Assembly: GCF_018687755.1 (NCBI RefSeq) | Contig: NZ_CP061305.1 | Span: 1,425,099-1,489,098, forward strand | Source: Polynucleobacter sp. JS-Mosq-20-D10 | GTDB lineage: Bacteria > Pseudomonadota > Gammaproteobacteria > Burkholderiales > Burkholderiaceae | DNA: 64,000 nucleotides | Direction: 5' to 3' | Part shown: piece after piece, positions 50,746 to 59,957 of the stretch | Layout of the letters: each line of letters starts with the position of its first letter | Position numbering within the stretch: position 1 is the stretch's first letter | Translations under genes and position numbers: made by a program | The notes under the pieces: generated by a model | The model's input: only the letters and a program-made list of their open reading frames with translations | The model's database searches: none | Told to the model about the DNA's origin: nothing

Positions 50746-51737
50746 ACAGCACCAAAGCAATCAATCAGGTAGCGGTCATTGGCGCAGGAATTGCAGGCCT
50801 TGCTTGTGCGAGAGAACTTCAGTTACACGGTATATCAGTAGATATCTTTGAAAAGAGTCGTGGTCCTAGCGGACGTATGAGCACGCGTCGTACGCAAGAC
50901 TGGTCTGCTGATCATGGCGCCCAGTACTTTACTGCCAGAGACCCTCGTTTCATTGAGGAAGTACAAAGCTGGCTTCAGGCCGGCACTGCAGCTATTTGGA
51001 AACCGAAACTCAAGGTATATGAGGCAAAGACATGGCGTGAAAGTCACTCACAAGATATTCGCTATGTTGGCACCCCTCATATGAATTCACCGGGCAAGTA
51101 TCTTACCGAAGGGCTCACCATTCAGTATGGGAGAACCATTTCCCAGTTGGAGCGCAGGGATGACCAGTGGCATTTGCAGTGCAGTGAAGTCAATGAAATT
51201 ACAACGCTATATGATTTTGTCGTATTGGCGATACCTGCCCCCCAGGCAAGTGCCCTGCTTGAAGGTCTTGACAGTAGGGCTGCTGATATCACTGACTCAG
51301 CGCAGATGAAGGCCTGCTGGACCATGATGGCAAACTTTCCGAATCATTTGAATGTAGATTTTGATGCAGCATTTATTAACCAAGAAATCATTAGCTGGAT
51401 TTGTCAAAATGGATCGAAGCCAATGCGTCAGGGAAGCACGTGGACCATCCATGGAAGTCCTGACTGGAGTCAAGATAACGTTGAGTTAAGTAAAGAGGAT
51501 GCTCAAGAGCAAATGGTGCAGTGCCTGACAGCGCTGGGTTTTAACTGTAAGGATGCTGATATCAGCATGCACCGCTGGCGCTATGCCAGTGGGGGCTTAG
51601 AAAATAGGGTTGGTTTTTTATCACTACCTAATATTGGCCTAGGGCTTTGTGGAGACTGGTTCAATGGTGGCAGAGTCGAGGGTGCCTGGCTCAGCGGTTT
51701 TAATCTAGCTTTAGCGCTCGAACAAATAAAGAACTAG
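50742..51737 (+). CDS. FAD-dependent oxidoreductase, renalase/amine oxidase-like
   Basis: 331 residues. The dinucleotide-binding start VAVIGAGIAGLACARELQ is at residues 9-26. Then come EKSRGPSGRMSTRR and WSADHGAQYFTARDPRF, the renalase-like signature, and a C-terminal FAD closing motif GLGLCGDWFNGGRVEGAWLS. Bacterial members oxidise dihydro-pyridine nucleotide isomers or have unknown substrates. Start overlaps alkB (ATGA). Confidence 0.87.
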   Translation: MNSTKAINQVAVIGAGIAGLACARELQLHGISVDIFEKSRGPSGRMSTRRTQDWSADHGAQYFTARDPRFIEEVQSWLQAGTAAIWKPKLKVYEAKTWRESHSQDIRYVGTPHMNSPGKYLTEGLTIQYGRTISQLERRDDQWHLQCSEVNEITTLYDFVVLAIPAPQASALLEGLDSRAADITDSAQMKACWTMMANFPNHLNVDFDAAFINQEIISWICQNGSKPMRQGSTWTIHGSPDWSQDNVELSKEDAQEQMVQCLTALGFNCKDADISMHRWRYASGGLENRVGFLSLPNIGLGLCGDWFNGGRVEGAWLSGFNLALALEQIKN

Positions 51738-51738
51738 A

Positions 51739-52197
51739 TTAACTCCAGCGTGCCATTGCAGCATCATCAGTTACGCGGGCGTCCACCCATTTGCTACCTT
51801 CTGGTGTTTCTTCTTTTTTCCAAAATGGTGCCGCTGTTTTTAAGTAGTCCATGATGAACTCACAAGCAGCAAATGCTTCACCTCTATGGGCACTGGTGAC
51901 CGCCACTAGAACAATTTGATCTTCAGGTAGAAGTGACCCTACTCGATGGATGACTAGTGTCTTATAAAGATCCCAGCGGTCTCTAGCTTGCATGATGATT
52001 TCTTCTAGGGATTTCTCTGTCATACCAGGATAGTGCTCTAGAGTCATACCCCGAACTTGACTACCGTCGTTCATATCCCGGACGGTACCCAAGAAAGTCA
52101 CTACTGCACCTACTCGGGGATCATCCTTGCGCAGAGCCTTCACCTCGATTGTTAGATCAAAGTCAGCCTCTTGAATGCGGATGAAATCATTCTGCAT
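51739..52197 (-). CDS. moaE: Molybdopterin synthase catalytic subunit MoaE
   Basis: 152 residues. Adds two sulfurs to precursor Z with MoaD. Conserved features: GAVVTFLGTVRDMNDGSQV, HRVGSLLPEDQIVLVAV, and the active-site Lys region WKKEETPEGSKWVDA. Last gene of the alaA-hom-thrC-moeA-moaD-moaE run. It would supply the cofactor of molybdoenzymes such as the SoxC-like protein. Confidence 0.95.
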   Translation of the reverse strand: MQNDFIRIQEADFDLTIEVKALRKDDPRVGAVVTFLGTVRDMNDGSQVRGMTLEHYPGMTEKSLEEIIMQARDRWDLYKTLVIHRVGSLLPEDQIVLVAVTSAHRGEAFAACEFIMDYLKTAAPFWKKEETPEGSKWVDARVTDDAAMARWS

Positions 52198-52198
52198 C

Positions 52199-52456
52199 TT
52201 AGCCGCCAGTAACAGGGGGGAAGAATGCGACTTCGGCCCCCTCCACTAAAGGAGTAGAGTCGCTCACCATCTCTTGATTTAATGCGCAGCGAATCACCTT
52301 ACTACTTGCTAACACTTCAGCCCATGGATTGCCCCGTTGAACAAGGTAGCTTCTTAAGTCGGCAATGGTTTTTACTTCTGGTGGAGCAGCAATACTCTCA
52401 CCAGAAAGTCCAAGACCTTCTCTCAAGGAAGCAAAGAATCGTAATTCGAGTTTCAT
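52199..52456 (-). CDS. moaD: Molybdopterin synthase sulfur carrier MoaD
   Basis: 85-residue ubiquitin-like protein ending in the required Gly-Gly (AFFPPVTGG), where the thiocarboxylate forms. One bp before moaE and 18 bp after moeA. Confidence 0.95.
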   Translation of the reverse strand: MKLELRFFASLREGLGLSGESIAAPPEVKTIADLRSYLVQRGNPWAEVLASSKVIRCALNQEMVSDSTPLVEGAEVAFFPPVTGG

Positions 52457-52474
52457 ATCAGAATCGTAATACGA

Positions 52475-53740
52475 CTAGGAAAGAAGCGCATTAAATGGAA
52501 TGTACTTCACCATATCGCCAGACTTGAATGCGTGGCCCGGTGGACAATCTACCAAACCATCCCCCCAAGAGGCACTAGTAAGTACACCCGAGCTTTGATT
52601 AGGGAACAGATCTAAACCACCCTGCGCATTGATCTTGACCCTCAGAAACTCGTTACGACGATCGGCCTTAAGCCAATCAAAGTCGGCGCGCATAGAATAA
52701 GACTGCGGCAAACCTGCATCTCGTCCTTGCAACTTGAGAATGAATGGGCGTACAAATAATAGGAAAGTCACAAAACTGGATACCGGGTTACCAGGCAAAC
52801 CGATAAACCAAGTTTCAGCTGCAGTTTCAGATTCGACCGCATTACTTTTTAAACCATCTAGTTTGCGCACAGCGCCAAAAGCCAAAGGCTTTCCCGGCTT
52901 CATTGCAATCTGCCAAAGATCTAATCTACCTTCAGCAGTTACTGCAGGCTTAATGTGATCTTCCTCGCCAACAGATACACCACCAGAAGTAATGATCAGA
53001 TCATGATCTTTACTGGCCTTCCGAAGCGTTTCTTTGGTGGCCTCAAGACTATCAGGAACAATTCCAAAGTCAGTAGCATCACAGCCCAAGGATTTGATAC
53101 ATGCTAATAAGGTGTCGCGATTCGAATTGTAGATACCGCCTGGTTTAAGTGGTTCACCTGGCAGGGATAGCTCATCACCAGTAAAAAATGCTGCGACTCT
53201 CACTTTGCGCTTTACCGTCAAATGCGTTAAGCCGGCAGAGGCGGCAACTCCAAGTTCTTGCGGGCGCAGAAAAGTACCTGCAGTAAGAGCTGTTTTGCCA
53301 GCAGTCAGATCTTCACCTCTGCGACGAATCCATTGACCTGATATTGGTGCGACATTGACTTGCACTTGATCGATCGACCCCTCTGGGACAGCACAGTCTT
53401 CTTGCATTACAACGGCATCAGCGCCAGGTGGCACCGGGGCACCAGTAAAGATTCTGGCAGCAGTGCCTGGCTCGAGCTGAGTTCCCATAGATCCCGCTGG
53501 AATACGTTGCGCAATTGTGAGTGTTTGGCCTGGAGTATTGGTATCCGTTGTTCGCACCGCATAACCATCCATTGAGGTGTTATCGAGTGGAGGTACATCT
53601 ACAAGGCTATTGACACTTTCTGCAAGTACACGGCCTAAAGCGGCCTGCATCGCAAGTGTTTCGGTTTCGCTTACAGGCTCTGCGTGAGAAAGTAAGTGAT
53701 CTAAAGCCTGCTGAGCAGTCAACATCGGAGGCTTAGTCAT
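52475..53740 (-). CDS. moeA: Molybdopterin molybdenumtransferase MoeA
   Basis: 421 residues. Inserts molybdenum into adenylated molybdopterin. Motifs: DVPPLDNTSMDGYAVR near residue 60, IITSGGVSVGEEDHIK in the MPT-binding domain, and FIGLPGNPVSSFVTFLLFV. It starts 17 bp after the thrC stop, so molybdenum-cofactor and threonine genes may share a transcript. Confidence 0.95.
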   Translation of the reverse strand: MTKPPMLTAQQALDHLLSHAEPVSETETLAMQAALGRVLAESVNSLVDVPPLDNTSMDGYAVRTTDTNTPGQTLTIAQRIPAGSMGTQLEPGTAARIFTGAPVPPGADAVVMQEDCAVPEGSIDQVQVNVAPISGQWIRRRGEDLTAGKTALTAGTFLRPQELGVAASAGLTHLTVKRKVRVAAFFTGDELSLPGEPLKPGGIYNSNRDTLLACIKSLGCDATDFGIVPDSLEATKETLRKASKDHDLIITSGGVSVGEEDHIKPAVTAEGRLDLWQIAMKPGKPLAFGAVRKLDGLKSNAVESETAAETWFIGLPGNPVSSFVTFLLFVRPFILKLQGRDAGLPQSYSMRADFDWLKADRRNEFLRVKINAQGGLDLFPNQSSGVLTSASWGDGLVDCPPGHAFKSGDMVKYIPFNALLS

Positions 53741-53757
53741 AGCAATTTATTTCTGAT

Positions 53758-55200
53758 TTAGTTGGTGTGGGCAGTAATGAAGTTTTTAACTTGATTAACA
53801 TCGGCGTCGATATTTTCAACACGCTGTGGCTTTGATTTGATGTCCTTGAAAGCTGCCGGACATTCTGCTGGACGCCCTAATGCCACTTCAATCGTTTCTT
53901 CAAACTTAATAGGCAAAGCAGTTTCCAAAACAATCATAGGAATACCTGACTGCAAGTGTTCGCGCGCAACCTTCACGCCATCTGCTGTATGCGTATCAAT
54001 CATCACTCCGTACTGCGCATCAATATTACGAATTGTTTCTAAACGATTTTCATGGGTGCTACGGCCAGATTGAAATCCATACTGCGCAATATCTTTAAAT
54101 ACGGCATCTTTAGAAATATCAAAGCCACCGGCTTGATCAACTTGCTTGAACATAGCTGCAGTAGCATTGCCGTCCTTACCCATAAAATCAAATACAAAGC
54201 GCTCAAAGTTGCTCGCCTTAGAAATATCCATAGACGGGCTGGAGGTATGCAAAGTCTCAGCAGACTTACGTGCACGATAGACACCAGTGCGGAAGAACTC
54301 GTCGAGAACATCATTCTCATTAGTAGCCGCAATCAAATGGGCGATTGGCAAACCCATCATGCGGGCAATATGACCAGCACAGATATTGCCAAAGTTGCCT
54401 GAGGGTACAGTGAATGACACTGTTTCATCGCTAGATTTTGTAGCCAGCAAATAACCCTGGAAGTAATACACCACCTGAGCAACTACACGACCCCAGTTAA
54501 TGGAGTTAACCGTACCAATTTGGTGATTCGCTTTAAAACTATGGTCGTTACTCACTGCTTTAACAATATCCTGGCAATCGTCAAATACACCAGCAACTGC
54601 TAAGTTAAAGATATTAGGATCTTGCAGAGAATACATTTGGGCAGACTGGAATGAGCTCATCTTGCCACGTGGTGAGAGCATAAATACCTTGACACCCTCT
54701 TTGCCACGCATTGCGTATTCAGCAGCACTACCAGTATCCCCAGATGTCGCGCCCAAAATATTGAGCTTCTGACCATTCTTCTTTAAGGCATATTCAAAGA
54801 GATTACCGAGTAACTGCATCGCCATATCTTTAAATGCCAATGTGGGCCCATTAGACAAGCTAAGCAAACCAATACGCGTGCCCTGCTCTTCACCTAACCA
54901 ATGCAATGGCGTGATGTCTTGAGCGTTATCTTCCTTACGGCCATTACAGTAGACCTGCTCTGTATAGGTCTTACGCAAAAGAGCGCGCAGATCCGACTCA
55001 GGAATATCGTCGCAATAAAGACTTAAGACCTCATAAGCGAGATCAGCATAGGGCATGCCACGCCAAGCATCTAACTGCGCTTGAGTGACTTGCGGGTACT
55101 CTGTAGGTAGATATAATCCGCCGTCTGGCGCCAATCCGCCAAGCAGAATTTCTAAAAAGGATTGCTGTGGGCTATTGCCCCGAGTAGATTGGTAACGCAT
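53758..55200 (-). CDS. thrC: Threonine synthase
   Basis: 480 residues, fold-type II PLP enzyme converting O-phosphohomoserine to threonine. PLP Lys is in GPTLAFKDMAMQLLGN; phosphate-binding SGNFGNICAGHI and LGATSGDTGSAAEYA are present. The N-terminus MRYQSTRGN is typical of the long (proteobacterial) class. 9 bp after hom. Confidence 0.96.
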   Translation of the reverse strand: MRYQSTRGNSPQQSFLEILLGGLAPDGGLYLPTEYPQVTQAQLDAWRGMPYADLAYEVLSLYCDDIPESDLRALLRKTYTEQVYCNGRKEDNAQDITPLHWLGEEQGTRIGLLSLSNGPTLAFKDMAMQLLGNLFEYALKKNGQKLNILGATSGDTGSAAEYAMRGKEGVKVFMLSPRGKMSSFQSAQMYSLQDPNIFNLAVAGVFDDCQDIVKAVSNDHSFKANHQIGTVNSINWGRVVAQVVYYFQGYLLATKSSDETVSFTVPSGNFGNICAGHIARMMGLPIAHLIAATNENDVLDEFFRTGVYRARKSAETLHTSSPSMDISKASNFERFVFDFMGKDGNATAAMFKQVDQAGGFDISKDAVFKDIAQYGFQSGRSTHENRLETIRNIDAQYGVMIDTHTADGVKVAREHLQSGIPMIVLETALPIKFEETIEVALGRPAECPAAFKDIKSKPQRVENIDADVNQVKNFITAHTN

Positions 55201-55209
55201 GTATTTGTA

Positions 55210-56520
55210 TTAGGACAGATTTTCTAAGCGGATCTTCACTACTTCACCGGCAACAGTTTTCAGATTCTGAATTTCCTGAATTGCTGCCAGCATGTGCTTT
55301 TCTTTAGTCTCATGGGTTAGCGCAACTAAGTCAGTTTGACTTTCACCCTCGTCGGCTTCTTTTTGCAAGAGTGCATCAATCGAGATACTATGAGCCGCCA
55401 AGATCTTGGTAATATCAGCTAACACACCGGCTTGATCCGCTACGCGCAAACGCAAGTAATAGCTCGTGGTAATTTCACCCATTGGCAATACGGTGATATC
55501 ACGCACTGCATCTGGCTGGAACGCCAAATATGGAACTCGGTTCTCTGGGCTTGCGCCTAATAAACGCGTGATATCCACTAAGTCCGCAATCACAGCAGAA
55601 GCAGTTGGCTCTGAGCCTGCGCCCTTACCGTAGTAAAGCGTCGTGCCAACAGCATCACCGAATACCTGAACAGCATTCATGGCGCCTTCAACGTTTGCAA
55701 TTAAACGCTTAGTTGGAATCAAGGTTGGGTGTACACGCAACTCAACACCGGAATTTGTCTTCTTCGCAATCCCAAGCAACTTGATGCGATAACCCAACTG
55801 CTCAGCATATTTAATGTCGATGGCATCTAACTTAGTAATGCCCTCAACGTGCGCTTTCTCAAATTGCATGGGAATACCAAATGCAATTGCACTCATGATG
55901 GTGGCCTTATGGGCAGCATCTACACCTTCAATGTCAAATGTAGGGTCTGCCTCTGCGTAGCCCAAACGCTGCGCCTCTTTCAAGACCGTCGCAAAGTCTA
56001 GGCCTTTGTCGCGCATCTCAGAAAGAATGAAATTGGTTGTGCCGTTGATGATGCCAGCAATCCACTCGATGCGATTCGCAGTTAAACCTTCACGAAGCGC
56101 TTTGATGATTGGAATACCGCCAGCAACAGCCGCTTCAAACGCGACCATCACGCCCTTTTCATGGGCAGCTTTAAAAATCTCATTACCATGCACGGCGATC
56201 AAAGCCTTGTTGGCTGTGACCACATGCTTACCAGCAGCAATTGCCTCGAGCACTAAATCTTTAGCAATGCCGTAACCACCGATCAACTCAACAACGATAT
56301 CAATTTCAGGATTATTAATCACAGCACGAGCATCACTGACTACCAGCGCGCGGTCTTTTACTAACTCTTTGGCACGCTCTACATTGAGGTCGGCAACCGT
56401 ATTAATATGAATGCCACGACCAGCACGACGAGTAATTTCATCTTGGTTGCGTTCGAGAACAGCAAATACACCACCACCTACAGTGCCAATACCTAATAGA
56501 CCAACTTGAATCTGTTTCAT
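55210..56520 (-). CDS. hom: Homoserine dehydrogenase
   Basis: 436 residues, monofunctional. NAD(P)-binding GLLGIGTVGGGVFAVLE, catalytic domain GIINGTTNFILSEM and a C-terminal ACT domain (about 350-430: LRVADQAGVLADITKILAAH) that suggests threonine feedback control. Start overlaps the alaA stop (ATGA). Confidence 0.96.
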   Translation of the reverse strand: MKQIQVGLLGIGTVGGGVFAVLERNQDEITRRAGRGIHINTVADLNVERAKELVKDRALVVSDARAVINNPEIDIVVELIGGYGIAKDLVLEAIAAGKHVVTANKALIAVHGNEIFKAAHEKGVMVAFEAAVAGGIPIIKALREGLTANRIEWIAGIINGTTNFILSEMRDKGLDFATVLKEAQRLGYAEADPTFDIEGVDAAHKATIMSAIAFGIPMQFEKAHVEGITKLDAIDIKYAEQLGYRIKLLGIAKKTNSGVELRVHPTLIPTKRLIANVEGAMNAVQVFGDAVGTTLYYGKGAGSEPTASAVIADLVDITRLLGASPENRVPYLAFQPDAVRDITVLPMGEITTSYYLRLRVADQAGVLADITKILAAHSISIDALLQKEADEGESQTDLVALTHETKEKHMLAAIQEIQNLKTVAGEVVKIRLENLS

Positions 56521-57776
56521 GATGCCTTTGTTGCTGTTGAATTAGCCGCTTTACGACTATGTTTTTGACGATAACGCTCTAGGAAGCGTGCCAAACGGCC
56601 AATAGCCTCTTTCAGCACATCTTCATGAGGTAAGAACACGACACGGAAGTGATCTGACTTGACCCAATTAAAACCAGAGCCTTGCACCAGCAATACTTTT
56701 TCTTCTTTAAGAAGATCAGCAACAAATTGTTGATCATCTTCAATCGGGTACATCTCGGAATCGAGTTTTGGGAATAAATACAAGGCAGACTTTGGCTTCA
56801 CACAAGTCACACCCGGAATTTCGGTAATCAGTTTCCAGGCTAGATCGCGCTGTTTGGCTAAACGCCCGCCTTCATTGACTAAATCATTGATGCTTTGATA
56901 GCCGCCCAAAGCTGTCTGAATAGCGTACTGACCTGGCACGTTGGCACATAGACGCATTGAGGACAACATATTGAGACCTTCGATGTAGTCGCGAATCATC
57001 TCTTTGTCTCCAGAAACCACCATCCAGCCAGCACGATAGCCGCATGAACGATAGTTTTTGGATAAACCATTAAAAGTAATCGTGACCACATCAGTGGATA
57101 AGGATGCCAAAGAGACATGCTGCTCTTTGTCGTAAAGCATCTTGTCGTAAATCTCGTCGGCAAACAGAATCAAATCGTGTTCGCGTGCAATTGCGGTTAG
57201 CTCAGTCAACACCTCTTTGGAGTAAATCGCACCCGTTGGATTATTTGGGTTTATCACCACAATCGCTTTGGTACGCGGTGTAATCTTTTTACGGAGATCC
57301 GCCAAATCTGGCGCCCACTCCTTAGACTCATCACACAAGTAATGAACTGGGGTGCCGCCTGATAGACTCACCGCAGCAGTCCATAAGGGGTAATCTGGGG
57401 CTGGTACCAACACTTCATCACCGTTGTTGAGCAATGCATTCATTGCGAGAACGATTAATTCAGAAACCCCATTACCGGTATAGATGTCATCCAAAGTAAC
57501 ACCCTGGATGCCTTTTTCCTGGCAATATTGCATGATGGCTTTACGAGCCGCAAATATTCCCTTGGAATCAGAGTACGCTGAGGCATTACCCAAATTACGG
57601 ATCATGTCCAACTGAATTTCTTCTGGAGGATCAAATCCAAAAACACCCACATTGCCGATGTTTAATTTAATGATTTTGTGACCCTCCTCCTCCATGCGCT
57701 GTGCGAGCTCCAGCACGGGTCCACGAATGTCATAACAGACGTGATTGAGTTTTTCGGACTTTAGGATGAGTTTCAC
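56517..57776 (-). CDS. alaA: AlaA-type alanine/aspartate aminotransferase
   Basis: 419 residues, PLP fold-type I. PLP Lys in FNGLSKNYRSCGYRAGW; VINPNNPTGAIYSKEVL is the substrate/PLP phosphate region. The family makes alanine from pyruvate and glutamate. It leads the hom-thrC cluster with a 4-bp overlap. It differs from the TyrB/AspC-type enzyme at 33326. Confidence 0.93.
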   Translation of the reverse strand: MKLILKSEKLNHVCYDIRGPVLELAQRMEEEGHKIIKLNIGNVGVFGFDPPEEIQLDMIRNLGNASAYSDSKGIFAARKAIMQYCQEKGIQGVTLDDIYTGNGVSELIVLAMNALLNNGDEVLVPAPDYPLWTAAVSLSGGTPVHYLCDESKEWAPDLADLRKKITPRTKAIVVINPNNPTGAIYSKEVLTELTAIAREHDLILFADEIYDKMLYDKEQHVSLASLSTDVVTITFNGLSKNYRSCGYRAGWMVVSGDKEMIRDYIEGLNMLSSMRLCANVPGQYAIQTALGGYQSINDLVNEGGRLAKQRDLAWKLITEIPGVTCVKPKSALYLFPKLDSEMYPIEDDQQFVADLLKEEKVLLVQGSGFNWVKSDHFRVVFLPHEDVLKEAIGRLARFLERYRQKHSRKAANSTATKAS

Positions 57777-57797
57777 AATAAATTAAAGGGTAAGTTC

Positions 57798-57829
57798 TTG
57801 AAATCTTGGAAAAAACAGCTAGCTATAAT
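57798..57829 (+). promoter_or_regulatory. Possible promoter before the Mth938-like gene
   Basis: A perfect -10 hexamer TATAAT (57824-57829) lies 26 bp before the TTG start. The nearest -35-like TTGAAA (57798-57803) is spaced 20 bp away, which is long, so the assignment is weak. Confidence 0.35.
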
Positions 57830-57855
57830 GACCATAATTATGACAGAGAGTCCAC

Positions 57856-58233
57856 TTGAAGCTTCAATCTGACCCCCATTCCGGAGCCAATACGATCACC
57901 GGTTACGGCGATGGCTACATCGAGATCAATAAGATCCCCTATAGTCATGCGGTTTTATTGAGCTCGGATGGCGAAATCTTAGAGTGGGGCGTCAAGTCCT
58001 TTGAAGAGCTGAGTTCAACAGATTTCGCTCAAATGGCTTCCCTTAAGCCTGAATTAATCATTATTGGGACTGGTAAACGCCAGCGCTTCCCAAGGCCGGA
58101 GCTTTTAAAAACGCTCATTGAAGCCAAGCTTGGCTTTGAGATCATGGATTCCCAGGCTGCTTGTCGCACCTACAATATTCTTGTCGGCGAAGGCCGCCAA
58201 GTCCTTCTGGCTCTGATTGTGGAAGCCGACTAA
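57856..58233 (+). CDS. Mth938-like domain (DUF498) protein
   Basis: 125 residues of the Mth938/NDUFAF3-like family (NTITGYGDGYIEINKIPYSH; LIIIGTGKRQRFPRPEL; AACRTYNILVGEGRQVLLAL). The start is a TTG giving MKLQSDP; upstream ATGs at 57828 and 57840 are out of frame. Function unknown. The stop TAA overlaps the arnT ATG (TAATG), so it leads the arn operon. Confidence 0.85.
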   Translation: MKLQSDPHSGANTITGYGDGYIEINKIPYSHAVLLSSDGEILEWGVKSFEELSSTDFAQMASLKPELIIIGTGKRQRFPRPELLKTLIEAKLGFEIMDSQAACRTYNILVGEGRQVLLALIVEAD

Positions 58234-59957
58234 TGCAGTTTGGCCAAATTCGGCAGTCAAGCTCCCTCAACCCAGTAACTATTTTGATTCTGGTCTTGAT
58301 CTATGCCCTACTGTGGTTTGGCACCTTAAATTATCGTCACCTCATTCCGTCGGATGAAGGACGTTATGCCGAGATTGCTCGCGAGATGCTAGTCACAGGG
58401 GATTGGATTACTCCTCGCTACAACGGTTATAAGTATTTTGAAAAACCCCCTTTACAAATTTGGGCCACTGCCACTGCCTTTAATCTTTTTGGCATCGGTG
58501 ATTGGCAAGCGCGCCTATGGACTGCGCTCACTGGATTTCTAACGATTGTATTTATTGGATTTACTGGCGCACGCATCTACAGCCCACGAGCAGGCTGGTT
58601 AGCTGCAATCGTTCTAGCCTCGAGCCCAATGTGGGTAATTGGCGGACATATCAACTCACTCGACATGGGATTGTCGGCATTTTTGGTTGCGGCACTATGT
58701 AGTCTTTTATTGGCACAAAGCTCTCGAAACTCGAGCGATACCAGGGGGTGGATGTGGGCCTGCTGGACCTTCATGGCCTTAGCGACGCTATCCAAAGGTG
58801 TTATTGGGGTCGCCATCCCTGGCATGGTGTTTGTTGTTTATTCAACGACTGCCTGGGACTGGCAGATCTGGAAGCGATTGCACATCATTAGCGGCACGAT
58901 TTTATTTTTAGCGATTACTGCGCCTTGGTTTGTTCTAGTGGCCCAACGCAATCCAGAGTTTCTGGAGTTCTTTTTTATTCATGAACACTTGCAACGTTTT
59001 ACACAAACAGCCCACAGCAGAACAGGTCCGATTTATTACTTCATACCACTACTGCTACTCGGCTTTTTGCCATGGATTGCGCAAACGCCTGAAGCTCTTG
59101 CTCAGGCCTGGCGTGAGCGTAATCGAGAATTCTCCAGTGGCTGGTTGCTCACCTGCTGGTTTGCCGTGATCATGGGATTCTTTAGTGTCTCTCAATCGAA
59201 ATTACCTGGCTACATCATCCCAGTCTTTCCGGCACTGGCAATGCTTGTTGGTCATTGCTTGGATCGTAATTTGGGCCTTGCTAATGCGCTGGGCTTACCT
59301 TGGAAATTACAGGTCCTCTTCTTTGCAATCTTAGGCGGCCTTGGATTTTTCTTTTTAGGCGAAGTTAGTAAACAGGCAAGGCCGGATGAAATTGAGTCCT
59401 ATGCGCAATACATTTACTGGATAGTTGCCGCGTTGATAGCCTTAATTGCATTTAGTCTCCTGACGGTCATGCAAAGTAAACGTAATGGTTTGAGTAGTAT
59501 TACCAGTTTTGCTTGTGGATTTTTTCTCTGCGCAATCATTGCCGGAACGGGCCATGAAACTCTGGGTCGCGCTGTATCCGGCATTGATTTAGTTGAGAAA
59601 GTTAAACCAAGTATTCCAGAAAAAGTGAATTTTTATTCTGTCAGAATTTTAGATCATACGGTACCGTTCTATCTTGGCAGAACCATGACGATGGTGGAAT
59701 TTTTAGATGAACTTAAGTTTGGCGCCCAACAAGAGCCTGAGTTGTGGCTACCTACCTTAGATGCTTTTATCGAACGCTGGAAAGGGGATCAAACCGCTTA
59801 TGCATTGATGGTTCCAGAACAATATATCGAGCTCCAGAAACTCAATGTACCAATGCAAGAAGTGGGTAGAGATTCTCGACGCGTCATTGTTAAACACCCA
59901 GATTCACAAAGCAGCTCCGCACAATCAGTTTTTAAGGTTCACCATGTCAACTACTGA
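58233..59957 (+). CDS. arnT: ArnT-like Ara4N (PMT-family) glycosyltransferase
   Basis: 574 residues from the ATG at 58233, overlapping the upstream stop. An N-terminal membrane segment leads to the periplasmic catalytic loop IPSDEGRYAEIAREMLVTGD, then about eleven further membrane segments and a C-terminal soluble domain. ArnT moves 4-amino-4-deoxy-L-arabinose from undecaprenyl phosphate to lipid A on the periplasmic side, lowering negative charge and giving resistance to cationic peptides. ArnB/C/A genes follow, which supports the assignment. Confidence 0.9.
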   Translation: MQFGQIRQSSSLNPVTILILVLIYALLWFGTLNYRHLIPSDEGRYAEIAREMLVTGDWITPRYNGYKYFEKPPLQIWATATAFNLFGIGDWQARLWTALTGFLTIVFIGFTGARIYSPRAGWLAAIVLASSPMWVIGGHINSLDMGLSAFLVAALCSLLLAQSSRNSSDTRGWMWACWTFMALATLSKGVIGVAIPGMVFVVYSTTAWDWQIWKRLHIISGTILFLAITAPWFVLVAQRNPEFLEFFFIHEHLQRFTQTAHSRTGPIYYFIPLLLLGFLPWIAQTPEALAQAWRERNREFSSGWLLTCWFAVIMGFFSVSQSKLPGYIIPVFPALAMLVGHCLDRNLGLANALGLPWKLQVLFFAILGGLGFFFLGEVSKQARPDEIESYAQYIYWIVAALIALIAFSLLTVMQSKRNGLSSITSFACGFFLCAIIAGTGHETLGRAVSGIDLVEKVKPSIPEKVNFYSVRILDHTVPFYLGRTMTMVEFLDELKFGAQQEPELWLPTLDAFIERWKGDQTAYALMVPEQYIELQKLNVPMQEVGRDSRRVIVKHPDSQSSSAQSVFKVHHVNY